Shown piece after piece: positions 45,351 through 53,215 of a stretch of DNA of 64,000 nt. The position numbers were made by a program, and so were the translations under genes. Within the stretch, counting starts at the first letter, position 1, and each line of letters begins with the position of its first letter. Origin of the DNA: an uncultured Alistipes sp. (lineage in GTDB: Bacteria > Bacteroidota > Bacteroidia > Bacteroidales > Rikenellaceae); NCBI GenBank assembly GCA_910587675.1, contig CAJUMU010000001.1, positions 186,001 to 250,000 on the forward strand. Direction: 5' to 3'. The notes beneath the pieces are model-generated. The model saw nothing but the letters and a program-made list of their open reading frames with translations. It did no database searches and was not told the origin of the DNA.

Positions 45351-47129
45351 ATGAATATCGAAAACTACATCTCGCAAATCGTATCGCAATCGGTCGAGGC
45401 TCTTTACGGCCGCGCCGACGCCTCGCAGTTGCAGATTCAGAAGACCCGCAAAGAGTTCGACGGCGACTACACGCTGGTTACGTTCCCGCTGCTCAAACTC
45501 AGCCGCAAATCGCCCGAGGCGACCGCGACCGAAATCGGCGAGCACATCGTGGCGAACAACCCCTCGGTCGCTTCGTTCAACGTCATCAAAGGATTCCTCA
45601 ATCTCTCTCTCGCCCCGTCGTTCTGGGCCGAGAGATTCGCCGAGTCGGCCGCCGACGAGCGCTTCGGCGAGGCCGCTCCCACGGGCCGCACGATCATGAT
45701 AGAGTACTCGTCGCCCAACACCAACAAACCGTTGCACTTGGGACATATCCGCAACAACCTTTTGGGCTACTCGGTGGCGCAGATCCTCAAAGCCAACGGC
45801 CACAACGTGATAAAGGTCAACCTCGTGAACGACCGCGGCATCCACATCTGCAAATCGATGCTGGCATGGAAACTCTTCGGAGGCGGCGAGACGCCCGCGT
45901 CGTCGGGCCTCAAGGGCGACCATCTGGTAGGTAAATATTACGTCGAGTTCGACAAGCATTACAAGGCCGAGATCAAACAGCTCGTCGAGAGCGGCATGAG
46001 CGAAGAGGAGGCCAAGAAAAACGCCCCCGTTATGCGCGAGGCGCAGGAGATGCTGCGCAAGTGGGAGGCCAAGGATCCCGAGGTGTACGGACTGTGGCAG
46101 ACCATGAACGGCTGGGTTTACGACGGTTTCGACGTGACCTACAAAGCGTTGGGCGTCGATTTCGACAAGGTTTACTATGAATCGCAGACCTATCTGCTCG
46201 GCAAGAGCCTCGTGCAGGAGGGGTTGGACAAGGGAGTCTTTTTCCGCAAGGAGGACAACTCGGTGTGGATCGACCTCACGGCCGACGGACTCGACCAGAA
46301 GTTGCTGCTGCGCGGCGACGGCACATCGGTTTACATGACGCAGGATCTCGGCACCGCCCTGCGCCGCTTTGAGGATAACAAACTCGACGACATGATTTAC
46401 GTGGTGGGCAACGAACAGAACTACCACTTCCAAGTGCTGAAATTAGTGCTCAAAAAGTTGGGATACGACTGGAGCGACAATATCTACCACCTCTCGTACG
46501 GCATGGTGGAGTTGCCCGAGGGCAAGATGAAGTCGCGCGAAGGCACGGTGGTCGACGCCGACGATCTGATCGCCGACATGGTATCGACGGCCCGCGAAAT
46601 GTCAGACGAGTTGGGCAAGCTCGACGTATGCACCGAGGAGGAGGCCGCCGCGATCTGCAACATGGTGGGACTCGGCGCCCTGAAGTACTTCATCCTGAAG
46701 GTCGACCCCAAGAAAACCATGTTGTTCGACCCGCGCGAGTCGATCGACTTCAACGGCAACACGGGCCCCTTCATACAATACACCCACGCCCGTATCTGCT
46801 CGATCATGCGCAAGGCCGACGAAGCTGGCATCGACCGCACGCCGCACGCCTGCGACGAGTTGCTGCCCGAGGAGATAGGACTCATAAAGTCGCTCGCCGA
46901 CTTCCCCAACGCGGTGGCCGCGGCGGGAGAGAATTTCGCGCCCTCGATCATAGCCTCTTACGCCTACGATCTGGCGAAGACCTTCAACGGCTACTACCAC
47001 GACCACTCGATCCTGCGCGAGGAGGACGAGCGCAAACGCGCCATGCGCGTGACGCTGGCGGCCGAGGTGGCGCGCGTGCTCGACAAAGCGATGAAACTCT
47101 TGGGCATCGACGTGCCCCAAAGAATGTAA
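45351..47129 (+). CDS. argS: Arginyl-tRNA synthetase
   Basis: 592 residues from the ATG at 45351; the upstream in-frame part runs into the repeat. The HIGH-type motif is NKPLHLGHIRNN near 125-136 and the KMSKS-type motif is EGKMKSREGTVV near 385. The N-terminal add-1 domain and C-terminal anticodon domain (YAYDLAKTFNGYYH) are present. It charges tRNA-Arg. A GH43 gene follows after 3 nt, so the two may share a transcript. Confidence 0.96.
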   Translation: MNIENYISQIVSQSVEALYGRADASQLQIQKTRKEFDGDYTLVTFPLLKLSRKSPEATATEIGEHIVANNPSVASFNVIKGFLNLSLAPSFWAERFAESAADERFGEAAPTGRTIMIEYSSPNTNKPLHLGHIRNNLLGYSVAQILKANGHNVIKVNLVNDRGIHICKSMLAWKLFGGGETPASSGLKGDHLVGKYYVEFDKHYKAEIKQLVESGMSEEEAKKNAPVMREAQEMLRKWEAKDPEVYGLWQTMNGWVYDGFDVTYKALGVDFDKVYYESQTYLLGKSLVQEGLDKGVFFRKEDNSVWIDLTADGLDQKLLLRGDGTSVYMTQDLGTALRRFEDNKLDDMIYVVGNEQNYHFQVLKLVLKKLGYDWSDNIYHLSYGMVELPEGKMKSREGTVVDADDLIADMVSTAREMSDELGKLDVCTEEEAAAICNMVGLGALKYFILKVDPKKTMLFDPRESIDFNGNTGPFIQYTHARICSIMRKADEAGIDRTPHACDELLPEEIGLIKSLADFPNAVAAAGENFAPSIIASYAYDLAKTFNGYYHDHSILREEDERKRAMRVTLAAEVARVLDKAMKLLGIDVPQRM

Positions 47130-47132
47130 CGT

Positions 47133-48149
47133 ATGAAAAAGATATATCTGATAACGGCGATCGCCGTCGCCACAGCGTCGTTGGCCTGCATGGGCAACGG
47201 CGGCAAAAATGGCGCGAAGACGTTCACCAACCCCGTAATCGACCGCGACGCTCCCGATCCCACGGTCATCCGCGCCGAGGACGGCACGTTTTACGCCTAC
47301 TCGACCCAGCGAGACGGCAACGTGCCGATCTACAAATCGGCCGACATGGTAAACTGGGAGTACATCGGCGGCGCATTTCCCAAGGACGGCGTGCCTCGCT
47401 TCGTGCCCAAGGGCGGAATATGGGCGCCCGACATCAACCGCATCGAAGGCAAATACGTGCTTTTCTTCTCCATGTCGACGTGGGGCGGCGAATGGGAGTG
47501 TTGCATCGGACGCGCCGTATCCGACTCTCCCGAGGGTCCCTTCACCGACGCCAAGATGCTGTTCCGCTCGAAAGAGATAGGCGTACAGAACTCCATCGAC
47601 CCGGTGGTGGTGCAGGACGGCGGCCGCAAGTATTTGGCTTGGGGCAGCTTCAGAGGCATATACATCGCCGAGCTCACCGACGACGGTCTGGAATTGGACG
47701 ACCCGAAAAACATCGTGAAGATCGCAGGCACGGCATACGAAGGCACCTACATACACAAGCGCGACGGCTACTATTACCTCTTCGCGTCGATCGGCAGATG
47801 CTGCGAGGGGATGAACAGCACCTATGAAACCGTCGTGGGCCGCAGCCGTTCGCTGTTCGGGCCGTACGTCGACAAGCAGGGCCGTCCCATGACCGAGAAC
47901 CACCACGAGGTGTTGATCTCGGGCGACGACAAGGTAAAAGGTCCCGGGCACGATTCGCAGATCATTACCGACGACAAGAATCAGGATTGGATATTCTACC
48001 ACGGCTACACCGCGAGCGACAACGCATCGAGCGGGCGCAAGATGTTCCTCGACCGCGTGACATGGCACGACGGATGGCCTCGGATAGGCGTCGACGGGCA
48101 TCCGACGGCGACCGACGCCGTTCCCGTGATAAAGAACAAACGAAAATAA
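47133..48149 (+). CDS. GH43-family arabinanase/arabinosidase-like lipoprotein
   Basis: 338 residues. The signal ends LAC (Cys19). The five-bladed propeller carries the catalytic base in NPVIDRDAPDPTV, the pKa modulator in NSIDPVVVQDGG, and the acid Glu in YEGTYIHKRDGYYYL; IFYHGY sits near the end. These match GH43 subfamilies with endo-arabinanase or arabinofuranosidase activity. It acts on arabinose-containing plant glycans at the cell surface or in the periplasm. It starts 3 nt after argS, an odd operon partner. Confidence 0.88.
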   Translation: MKKIYLITAIAVATASLACMGNGGKNGAKTFTNPVIDRDAPDPTVIRAEDGTFYAYSTQRDGNVPIYKSADMVNWEYIGGAFPKDGVPRFVPKGGIWAPDINRIEGKYVLFFSMSTWGGEWECCIGRAVSDSPEGPFTDAKMLFRSKEIGVQNSIDPVVVQDGGRKYLAWGSFRGIYIAELTDDGLELDDPKNIVKIAGTAYEGTYIHKRDGYYYLFASIGRCCEGMNSTYETVVGRSRSLFGPYVDKQGRPMTENHHEVLISGDDKVKGPGHDSQIITDDKNQDWIFYHGYTASDNASSGRKMFLDRVTWHDGWPRIGVDGHPTATDAVPVIKNKRK

Positions 48150-48160
48150 CCGAAAAGTAT

Positions 48161-48195
48161 CATGCGCCGGCCTCGCAGCGGGCGCATGTTTCTTT
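48161..48195 (+). terminator. Terminator of the argS-GH43 unit
   Basis: CATGCGCC (48161-48168) pairs with GGCGCATG (48181-48188), followed by TTTCTTT. Confidence 0.8.
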
Positions 48196-48209
48196 AAACA
48201 CACGTCACT

Positions 48210-48782
48210 ATGCAACGGAAACGGCTCGAAGATATGACATTGCGGGAGTTGTGGGAACTCTTTCCGATAATCCTATCACGCCACGAGGATCATTGGAAAC
48301 AATGGGCCGCGGAGGAGATATCGACGTTAGAAAACGCCTTGGAGCGCAACGCGAAACGCATTAGCCACATAGGCAGCACCGCCGTCGAACGAATATGCGC
48401 CAAACCGATAATCGACATTCTGCTGGAGGTCGCCGACGGAGTATCGTTCGACAAGATAAAACCCCTCATAGAATCGGTCGGTTACAGACTTATGTCGGCA
48501 AGCGGCTCTCGAATGAGCTTCAACAAAGGGTATACCCCCGAGGGGTTCGCCGACAGAGTTTTCCATCTGCATCTTCGTCGAGAGGGCGACAACGACGAGA
48601 TTCTGTTTCGCGATTATCTGAATGCCCATCCGAACATAGCGCACGAATACGGATCGCTGAAAATCGAGCTTCAGAAACGTTTCAAGCACGATCGCGACGG
48701 ATACACGAACGCCAAAACCGATTTCATAACACGTCATACACGGCAGGCGAAACTCGAAAATCCCCCGCACCCCGCCGAATAA
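48210..48782 (+). CDS. GrpB/UPF0157 family protein
   Basis: 190 residues. The family motif HIGSTAVERICAKPIIDILLEV (about 51-72) and the later FHLHLRREGDNDEILFRDYL match GrpB proteins, which have a nucleotidyltransferase-like fold. Some bacteria fuse the domain to CoaE, but here it is alone. No function is proven for the stand-alone form. It is downstream of a terminator and I see no exact -7 box close by. Confidence 0.88.
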   Translation: MQRKRLEDMTLRELWELFPIILSRHEDHWKQWAAEEISTLENALERNAKRISHIGSTAVERICAKPIIDILLEVADGVSFDKIKPLIESVGYRLMSASGSRMSFNKGYTPEGFADRVFHLHLRREGDNDEILFRDYLNAHPNIAHEYGSLKIELQKRFKHDRDGYTNAKTDFITRHTRQAKLENPPHPAE

Positions 48783-48785
48783 TAA

Positions 48786-48816
48786 AACGGCTGCCCGAAT
48801 TGCTCGGGCAGCCGTT
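48786..48816. terminator. Bidirectional terminator between convergent genes
   Basis: AACGGCTGCCCGA, ATTGC loop, TCGGGCAGCCGTT: 13-bp perfect arms, with T-rich sequence on the minus strand. Confidence 0.85.
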
Positions 48817-48839
48817 ATCGTCGAAAGGCGGTAGTAGAC

Positions 48840-49262
48840 TTACTCCGCAGCCTCGTCCGTCGCCTCCTCGTCGGGCAGACGGAACTCGGTAAGTCCCGCG
48901 CCGACCAAAATATTGAACCACGAAAGAGCCTTCTTGATGTCCGACACGTGCACGCGGTCGCGATCGTAATCGGGCAGCACATCGGCGAAATAGGCTTTCA
49001 GCGTCTCGGGCGACTCCTTGTGCGAGATCGCCTCCTTGCCTTGGGTGTGGGCGTACATCTTGGTGAAGACTTCGGCCAGAGCTATGTCGTCGCCCTCGGT
49101 GAACATCGAGATCTCCGACAACGCGCTCACGCGCGAAGTGGCCGACGCATTCATGCGCTTGCCGTCGCCGAGCGACTCCACGATAATGCCGCGCGTCGAC
49201 TGCGCCACATACTTATAAAGCCCGGGCATACCCGAAATGGCGAGAATATCCTTGAATTCCAT
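48840..49262 (-). CDS. DUF5606 family protein
   Basis: 140 residues opening MEFKDILAISGMPGLYKYVAQSTRGIIVESL, the conserved start of DUF5606, a Bacteroidetes family with an SH3-like N-terminal part. The acidic tail (DEEATDEAAE) is typical of small cytoplasmic proteins. It starts 54 nt after the mechanosensitive channel gene on the same strand, so the two may be co-transcribed. Function unknown. Confidence 0.88.
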   Translation of the reverse strand: MEFKDILAISGMPGLYKYVAQSTRGIIVESLGDGKRMNASATSRVSALSEISMFTEGDDIALAEVFTKMYAHTQGKEAISHKESPETLKAYFADVLPDYDRDRVHVSDIKKALSWFNILVGAGLTEFRLPDEEATDEAAE

Positions 49263-49316
49263 AATCCGATAAATGATTTTGAGTTAATATGTTTCCGTTT
49301 GTAAAGCGTTCTTCGT

Positions 49317-50249
49317 TCAGACTCCGCGGTCGATATGCACATCGAGCTGCGGGAAAGGAAAGCGCGCGCCCGCCGCAGGCAGCTCCTTGTAGAAACTCTC
49401 GGTGACGCTGTCCAGCACATCCCAATAATCCTTGTTCAGCACCCACGCGCGCGCCTCGATCACCACGGCGCTGTCGGCCATGCTGTCGATGCGCACATAG
49501 GACGCAGGCTCCTTCAACACCTTGTCCGACCGCATGATTATGGCCGACATAGCTGCCCGTATGGCATCGTAATCGTCGCCGTAAGAGACCGACACTTTCC
49601 AGCTGCAACGACGTGTGACCGACGTCGAGTGGTTGTTGATTATCGAGGTCGATATCATGTTGTTCGGGATGTATATGGTCTGTTTGTCGGTGGTCTGCAC
49701 CGTGGTGGTGAACAGACGTATGGCTGTCACCGTTCCCGCCACGCCCTGCGCCGAAATGTAGTCGCCTATGGTGTAGGGGCGCAACACGAGTATCATCACG
49801 CCGCCCGCGAAATTCTGTAACGTGCTGCTCAAGGCCATACCTATGGCCAGACCCGCCGAGGCCAACACGGCGGCGAAGATGGTGAGGTTGATTCCGAGAA
49901 CCGACACGACAGCCACCACCAGAATTATGTAGCCTATCGTCCGCACAAGCGTCAAAAGGAAAGTATGCAGCGACAGCTCCGTCCTGCGGCGGGTCATGAT
50001 CGCGTCTATCATATTCACTATGCGCTTGATGAACCATCGGCCCGCATAATATATCGCCAGCGCGATACATATCTTGATGCCCGTCCATATCAGCCACGAC
50101 ACTATGTCCGACACTATGTCGTTGACATCCAAGGCAGCCAAACGCTTGACCGTCTGGGCGAATTTCTCCTTCTGAACGCTGTCTGGCACGATCAGATTCT
50201 CCAGCTTCTCGGCCTGCAAAAAGAGTCCGAATATATTATGCGACATCAT
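49317..50249 (-). CDS. MscS-family mechanosensitive channel
   Basis: 310 residues (two adjacent ATGs at 50249 and 50246 are possible starts). Three membrane helices, the third with the glycine/alanine pore pattern LASAGLAIGMALSSTLQNFAGGV (about 131-153), then the beta domain (RPYTIGDYISAQGVAGTVTAI) and a C-terminal alpha/beta cage. It opens under membrane tension to release solutes during osmotic downshock. It is upstream of the DUF5606 gene on the same strand and has its own -7 box. Confidence 0.95.
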   Translation of the reverse strand: MMSHNIFGLFLQAEKLENLIVPDSVQKEKFAQTVKRLAALDVNDIVSDIVSWLIWTGIKICIALAIYYAGRWFIKRIVNMIDAIMTRRRTELSLHTFLLTLVRTIGYIILVVAVVSVLGINLTIFAAVLASAGLAIGMALSSTLQNFAGGVMILVLRPYTIGDYISAQGVAGTVTAIRLFTTTVQTTDKQTIYIPNNMISTSIINNHSTSVTRRCSWKVSVSYGDDYDAIRAAMSAIIMRSDKVLKEPASYVRIDSMADSAVVIEARAWVLNKDYWDVLDSVTESFYKELPAAGARFPFPQLDVHIDRGV

Positions 50250-50267
50250 CTTCCGTTTATCTTAATG

Positions 50268-50275
50268 CAAAATTA
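50268..50275 (-). promoter_or_regulatory. -7 promoter box of mscS
   Basis: TAATTTTG on the minus strand, an exact match 18 nt before the ATG. Confidence 0.6.
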
Positions 50276-50297
50276 ATCATTTTTCGCGTAAATACGC

Positions 50298-50305
50298 TAT
50301 CTTTG
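50298..50305 (+). promoter_or_regulatory. -7 promoter box of the DUF5689 pair
   Basis: TATCTTTG, an exact match 28 nt before the ATG at 50334, divergent from the mscS box. Confidence 0.65.
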
Positions 50306-50333
50306 TTAAAACGATCCTTTCATCCTCCGTCCC

Positions 50334-51143
50334 ATGCGCAACGCCCGCCTACATAACATGCTGTTGCACACGACGCTGCTCGTTATCGCGACGCTCGTCG
50401 GATGCCGCGGTTACGACGCTCCGACCGACGACGGCGGCACGCCGCAAGCACCCAACATATCCATAGCCGATCTGCACGATCTGTGCGGCAAAGGCCCTCT
50501 GAATATCGACGAACCGCTCGTCGCGGGCGGTTACGTCACGTCGAGCGACCGCGCGGGGAACTTCAACCGCACCTTCACCATCGAAGACCCGACGGGCGGC
50601 ATGGAGATAATGGCGGGTCTGTACGACCTGCACAACATCTACCCCTCGGGCTGTTACGTAACCGTACGGCTCGAAGGATGCGCCGTCGCCGAGAGCCACG
50701 GGGTGTTGCAGGCGGGGATATCCGCCGAGGAGTACGACCGCTACCCTACCTCTTATTTCTCGTCGCGAGCGCTTCTCGACCGCCACGTGCGTCGTTACGA
50801 CATCCGTCGCGAGGTGGCGCCCGCGCCTTTGTCAACCTCCGAACTCGACACGCGGCTGTGCGGCAAGCTCGTCACCATCGGTCCGTTGCGTCCGACCACG
50901 ACCGAACATGCGGACGGCTGGAACGTAAACGCCGACGGCACGTGGAGCGGATACAATTTCTTCGCCGACGATCGCGGCACGACCGTCGCCGTATATACAT
51001 CGGCCTATGCCGACTATGCGGACCGCTGCGTACCCGACCGCAGGGTCGCCTTGACGGGAATACTCCAATACGGCACGGCCGACGGCGAGGATTGCTTCAT
51101 GATTAAAATGCGCGACGAAAATGACTGCATACCATACGATTAG
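50334..51143 (+). CDS. DUF5689 lipoprotein, first of an overlapping pair
   Basis: 269 residues. The signal ends LVGC (Cys24). The mature protein follows DUF5689: SIADLHDLCG, then LVAGGYVTSSDRAGNFNRTFTIEDPTGGMEI, the OB-fold-like start typical of the family, and a second similar segment near the end (RVALTGILQYG). These lipoproteins are usually encoded next to a TonB-dependent receptor. Here a receptor-like barrel is 2 kb away beyond obgE. It overlaps the next gene by 23 nt. Confidence 0.85.
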   Translation: MRNARLHNMLLHTTLLVIATLVGCRGYDAPTDDGGTPQAPNISIADLHDLCGKGPLNIDEPLVAGGYVTSSDRAGNFNRTFTIEDPTGGMEIMAGLYDLHNIYPSGCYVTVRLEGCAVAESHGVLQAGISAEEYDRYPTSYFSSRALLDRHVRRYDIRREVAPAPLSTSELDTRLCGKLVTIGPLRPTTTEHADGWNVNADGTWSGYNFFADDRGTTVAVYTSAYADYADRCVPDRRVALTGILQYGTADGEDCFMIKMRDENDCIPYD

Positions 51144-51915
51144 CGTTCGCGCGATACGGATCGCCGCCATACTCCTATCAGCGACGCTCGCGGGTTGCGC
51201 CGACCGCGCCGCGGGAGAGTATCCCGACACGCCGTACGGATCGGTATCGATCGCCTACCTCAAGACCCTCGCCCGCTCCGCGTCGACCGTAATCGCCGAC
51301 GACATCGCCATCGCGGGTTACGTGGCTGTCAACGACCTTTACGGCGAGTACTCAGCAACGATAGTCCTCTGCGACGAGAGCGGAGGCATCGAAATAGCGG
51401 TCGATTCGCGCACCACCGCCACTCTGTTTCCCGTATCGGCACGAGTGACGGTACACTGCTCGTCGCTCGCGCTGGGCAATTACGGAGGACGGATCATTCT
51501 CGGCGCGCGACCCACGGGCAGTTACACCGTCGACCGCATAGCCGCTTCCGATTTCGGCCGCTATTTCCTGATCGACAAATCGCGTCCCGCCGCAGTCGAG
51601 CCCGTGCGCATATTGATAGAGGAGCTTTCGCCAGAATCGATCGGCCGTTTGGTCGAATTGCGCGACGTCACCTTCGCCGACCAAGCGGGGCTCGCGTGGT
51701 GCGACACCGATCCCGAGACGGGCGAGTATATTACCACTTCGCGTGTGGCGTACGACCGTTCGGGACTATCCGTCGCCGTGCGCACCATCGCCGACTGCGC
51801 CTATCGCGCGGAGGCCGTCCCGCAGGGATACGGAACACTACGCGCCATAGTCGAGTATTTCAACGGCGAATACTCGTTGCGAATAGCAAATCACGGAATA
51901 GATTTCGGAGAATGA
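51121..51915 (+). CDS. DUF5689 lipoprotein, second of an overlapping pair
   Basis: 264 residues. The signal ends LAGC. The family pattern is kept: SIAYLKTLARS, IAGYVAVNDLYGEYSATIVLCDESGGIEIAV, then a second domain with LVELRDVTFADQAGLAW. It begins inside the first gene (23-nt overlap in another frame), so translation is likely coupled. It is shorter and more divergent than its partner. Surface or periplasmic location predicted; function unknown. Confidence 0.83.
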   Translation: MTAYHTISVRAIRIAAILLSATLAGCADRAAGEYPDTPYGSVSIAYLKTLARSASTVIADDIAIAGYVAVNDLYGEYSATIVLCDESGGIEIAVDSRTTATLFPVSARVTVHCSSLALGNYGGRIILGARPTGSYTVDRIAASDFGRYFLIDKSRPAAVEPVRILIEELSPESIGRLVELRDVTFADQAGLAWCDTDPETGEYITTSRVAYDRSGLSVAVRTIADCAYRAEAVPQGYGTLRAIVEYFNGEYSLRIANHGIDFGE

Positions 51916-51924
51916 ATACAGATA

Positions 51925-52011
51925 CGACTCTTCAGAGTCGCGCGAGCCGCAACCTCGCACCGCAGAGACCACGTCGTTCGCTCATCACGCGTCCTCCGCA
52001 GTCTGCGCCCG
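51925..52011 (+). repeat. Dispersed GC-rich repeat, type A copy (A3)
   Basis: Opens with hairpin CGACTC-ttca-GAGTCG, identical to A2, then GCGCGAGCCGCAACCTCGC and TCCTCCGCAGTCTGCGCCCG. The middle has diverged from A1. Confidence 0.65.
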
Positions 52012-52050
52012 CATCGGCGACGCTGCCTACAAAACGGACGTTACGCCTGC

Positions 52051-53067
52051 TTATTGATTCTGCAACGCGCCCCAGAGCATATCCTTCAGTTTGGCGATGT
52101 TGAGTCCCGACACCGACGAGATGAATACCGACGGCACGCCTTCGGGCAGATGGGGCCGCATCTGTTCGATCAACTCGTCGTCCAGCATATCGCACTTCGT
52201 GACGGCCAAAAGACGCTGTTTATCGAGCAGTTCGGGATTGTATTGCGTAAGCTCTCCGAGCAGAATATCGTAATCGCGCGCAGGGTCGTCGCTGTCGGCG
52301 GGAATCATGAACAGCAACACCGAGTTGCGCTCGATGTGCCGCAGGAAACGCGTTCCGAGTCCGCGCCCCTCGTGCGCCCCCTCGATGATTCCGGGGATGT
52401 CGGCCATCACGAACGATTTGCCGTCGCGCACCTCCACGATACCCAAATTGGGCTCCAGCGTGGTGAAGGCATAATTCGCGATCTTGGGCTTCGCGGCCGA
52501 CACCACCGAGAGCAGAGTGCTCTTGCCCGCATTGGGGAATCCCACCAGCCCCACGTCGGCCAGCACCTTGAGCTCCAGCACGAAAGCGCCCTCGTCGCCC
52601 TCCTCCCCGGGCTGGGCGTAACGCGGAGCCTGATTTGTCGCGCTCTTGAAGTGCCAGTTGCCCAAACCTCCGCGGCCGCCCTTGAGCAGCACCAGACGCT
52701 CGCCGTCCTCGGTCACCTCGCCCACATACTCCATCGTCGTCGAACCGTCCTCGTGCTCGACCACGCGGCGCGCCACGGTGCCCAACGGCACGGGAATTAC
52801 GATGTCGGCGGCATCCTTGCCCGTCGAACGCGCTCCGTGGCCGCCCTCGCCGTCCTCGGCGAACTGGTGGCGTTGATATTTGAGGTGGATAAGAGTCCAG
52901 TACTGGCGGTCGCCCTGCAACACGATGCTGCCGCCCTTGCCGCCGTCTCCGCCGTCGGGGCCTCCGAAGGCAACGAATTTCTCGCGTCGGAAATGACACG
53001 AGCCTGCGCCGCCGTGACCCGAGCGGGCAAATATCTTCACATAATCGACAAAGTTCGAACCGGCCAT
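52051..53067 (-). CDS. obgE: GTPase ObgE/CgtA
   Basis: 338 residues from the ATG at 53067, where MAGSNFVDYVKIFARSG opens the Obg fold; the frame continues 21 codons upstream without family similarity. The glycine-rich Obg domain (GGPDGGDGGKGGS, about 30-43) is followed by the G domain with P-loop GFPNAGKST, DIPGIIEGA and NKxD-type TKCDM. It lacks the C-terminal OCT extension of some homologues. It acts in late 50S assembly. It has its own full promoter. Confidence 0.95.
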   Translation of the reverse strand: MAGSNFVDYVKIFARSGHGGAGSCHFRREKFVAFGGPDGGDGGKGGSIVLQGDRQYWTLIHLKYQRHQFAEDGEGGHGARSTGKDAADIVIPVPLGTVARRVVEHEDGSTTMEYVGEVTEDGERLVLLKGGRGGLGNWHFKSATNQAPRYAQPGEEGDEGAFVLELKVLADVGLVGFPNAGKSTLLSVVSAAKPKIANYAFTTLEPNLGIVEVRDGKSFVMADIPGIIEGAHEGRGLGTRFLRHIERNSVLLFMIPADSDDPARDYDILLGELTQYNPELLDKQRLLAVTKCDMLDDELIEQMRPHLPEGVPSVFISSVSGLNIAKLKDMLWGALQNQ

Positions 53068-53146
53068 AAATATCTCGTCTAACGGGGTTTCACATGGGGC
53101 GGGATGATCGTCGCGCGGCGTATGCCGCACCGCTCATCTTCGGCGG

Positions 53147-53178
53147 CAAAGATAGTTCTTTCCCGCCAAACCGCCAAA
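53147..53178 (-). promoter_or_regulatory. Promoter of obgE
   Basis: TATCTTTG (53147-53154) and TTTG (53175-53178) on the minus strand, 20 nt apart. Confidence 0.78.
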
Positions 53179-53215
53179 TCATTCCCCGCGGCGCGACGGA
53201 AACATATTTCCCTGC

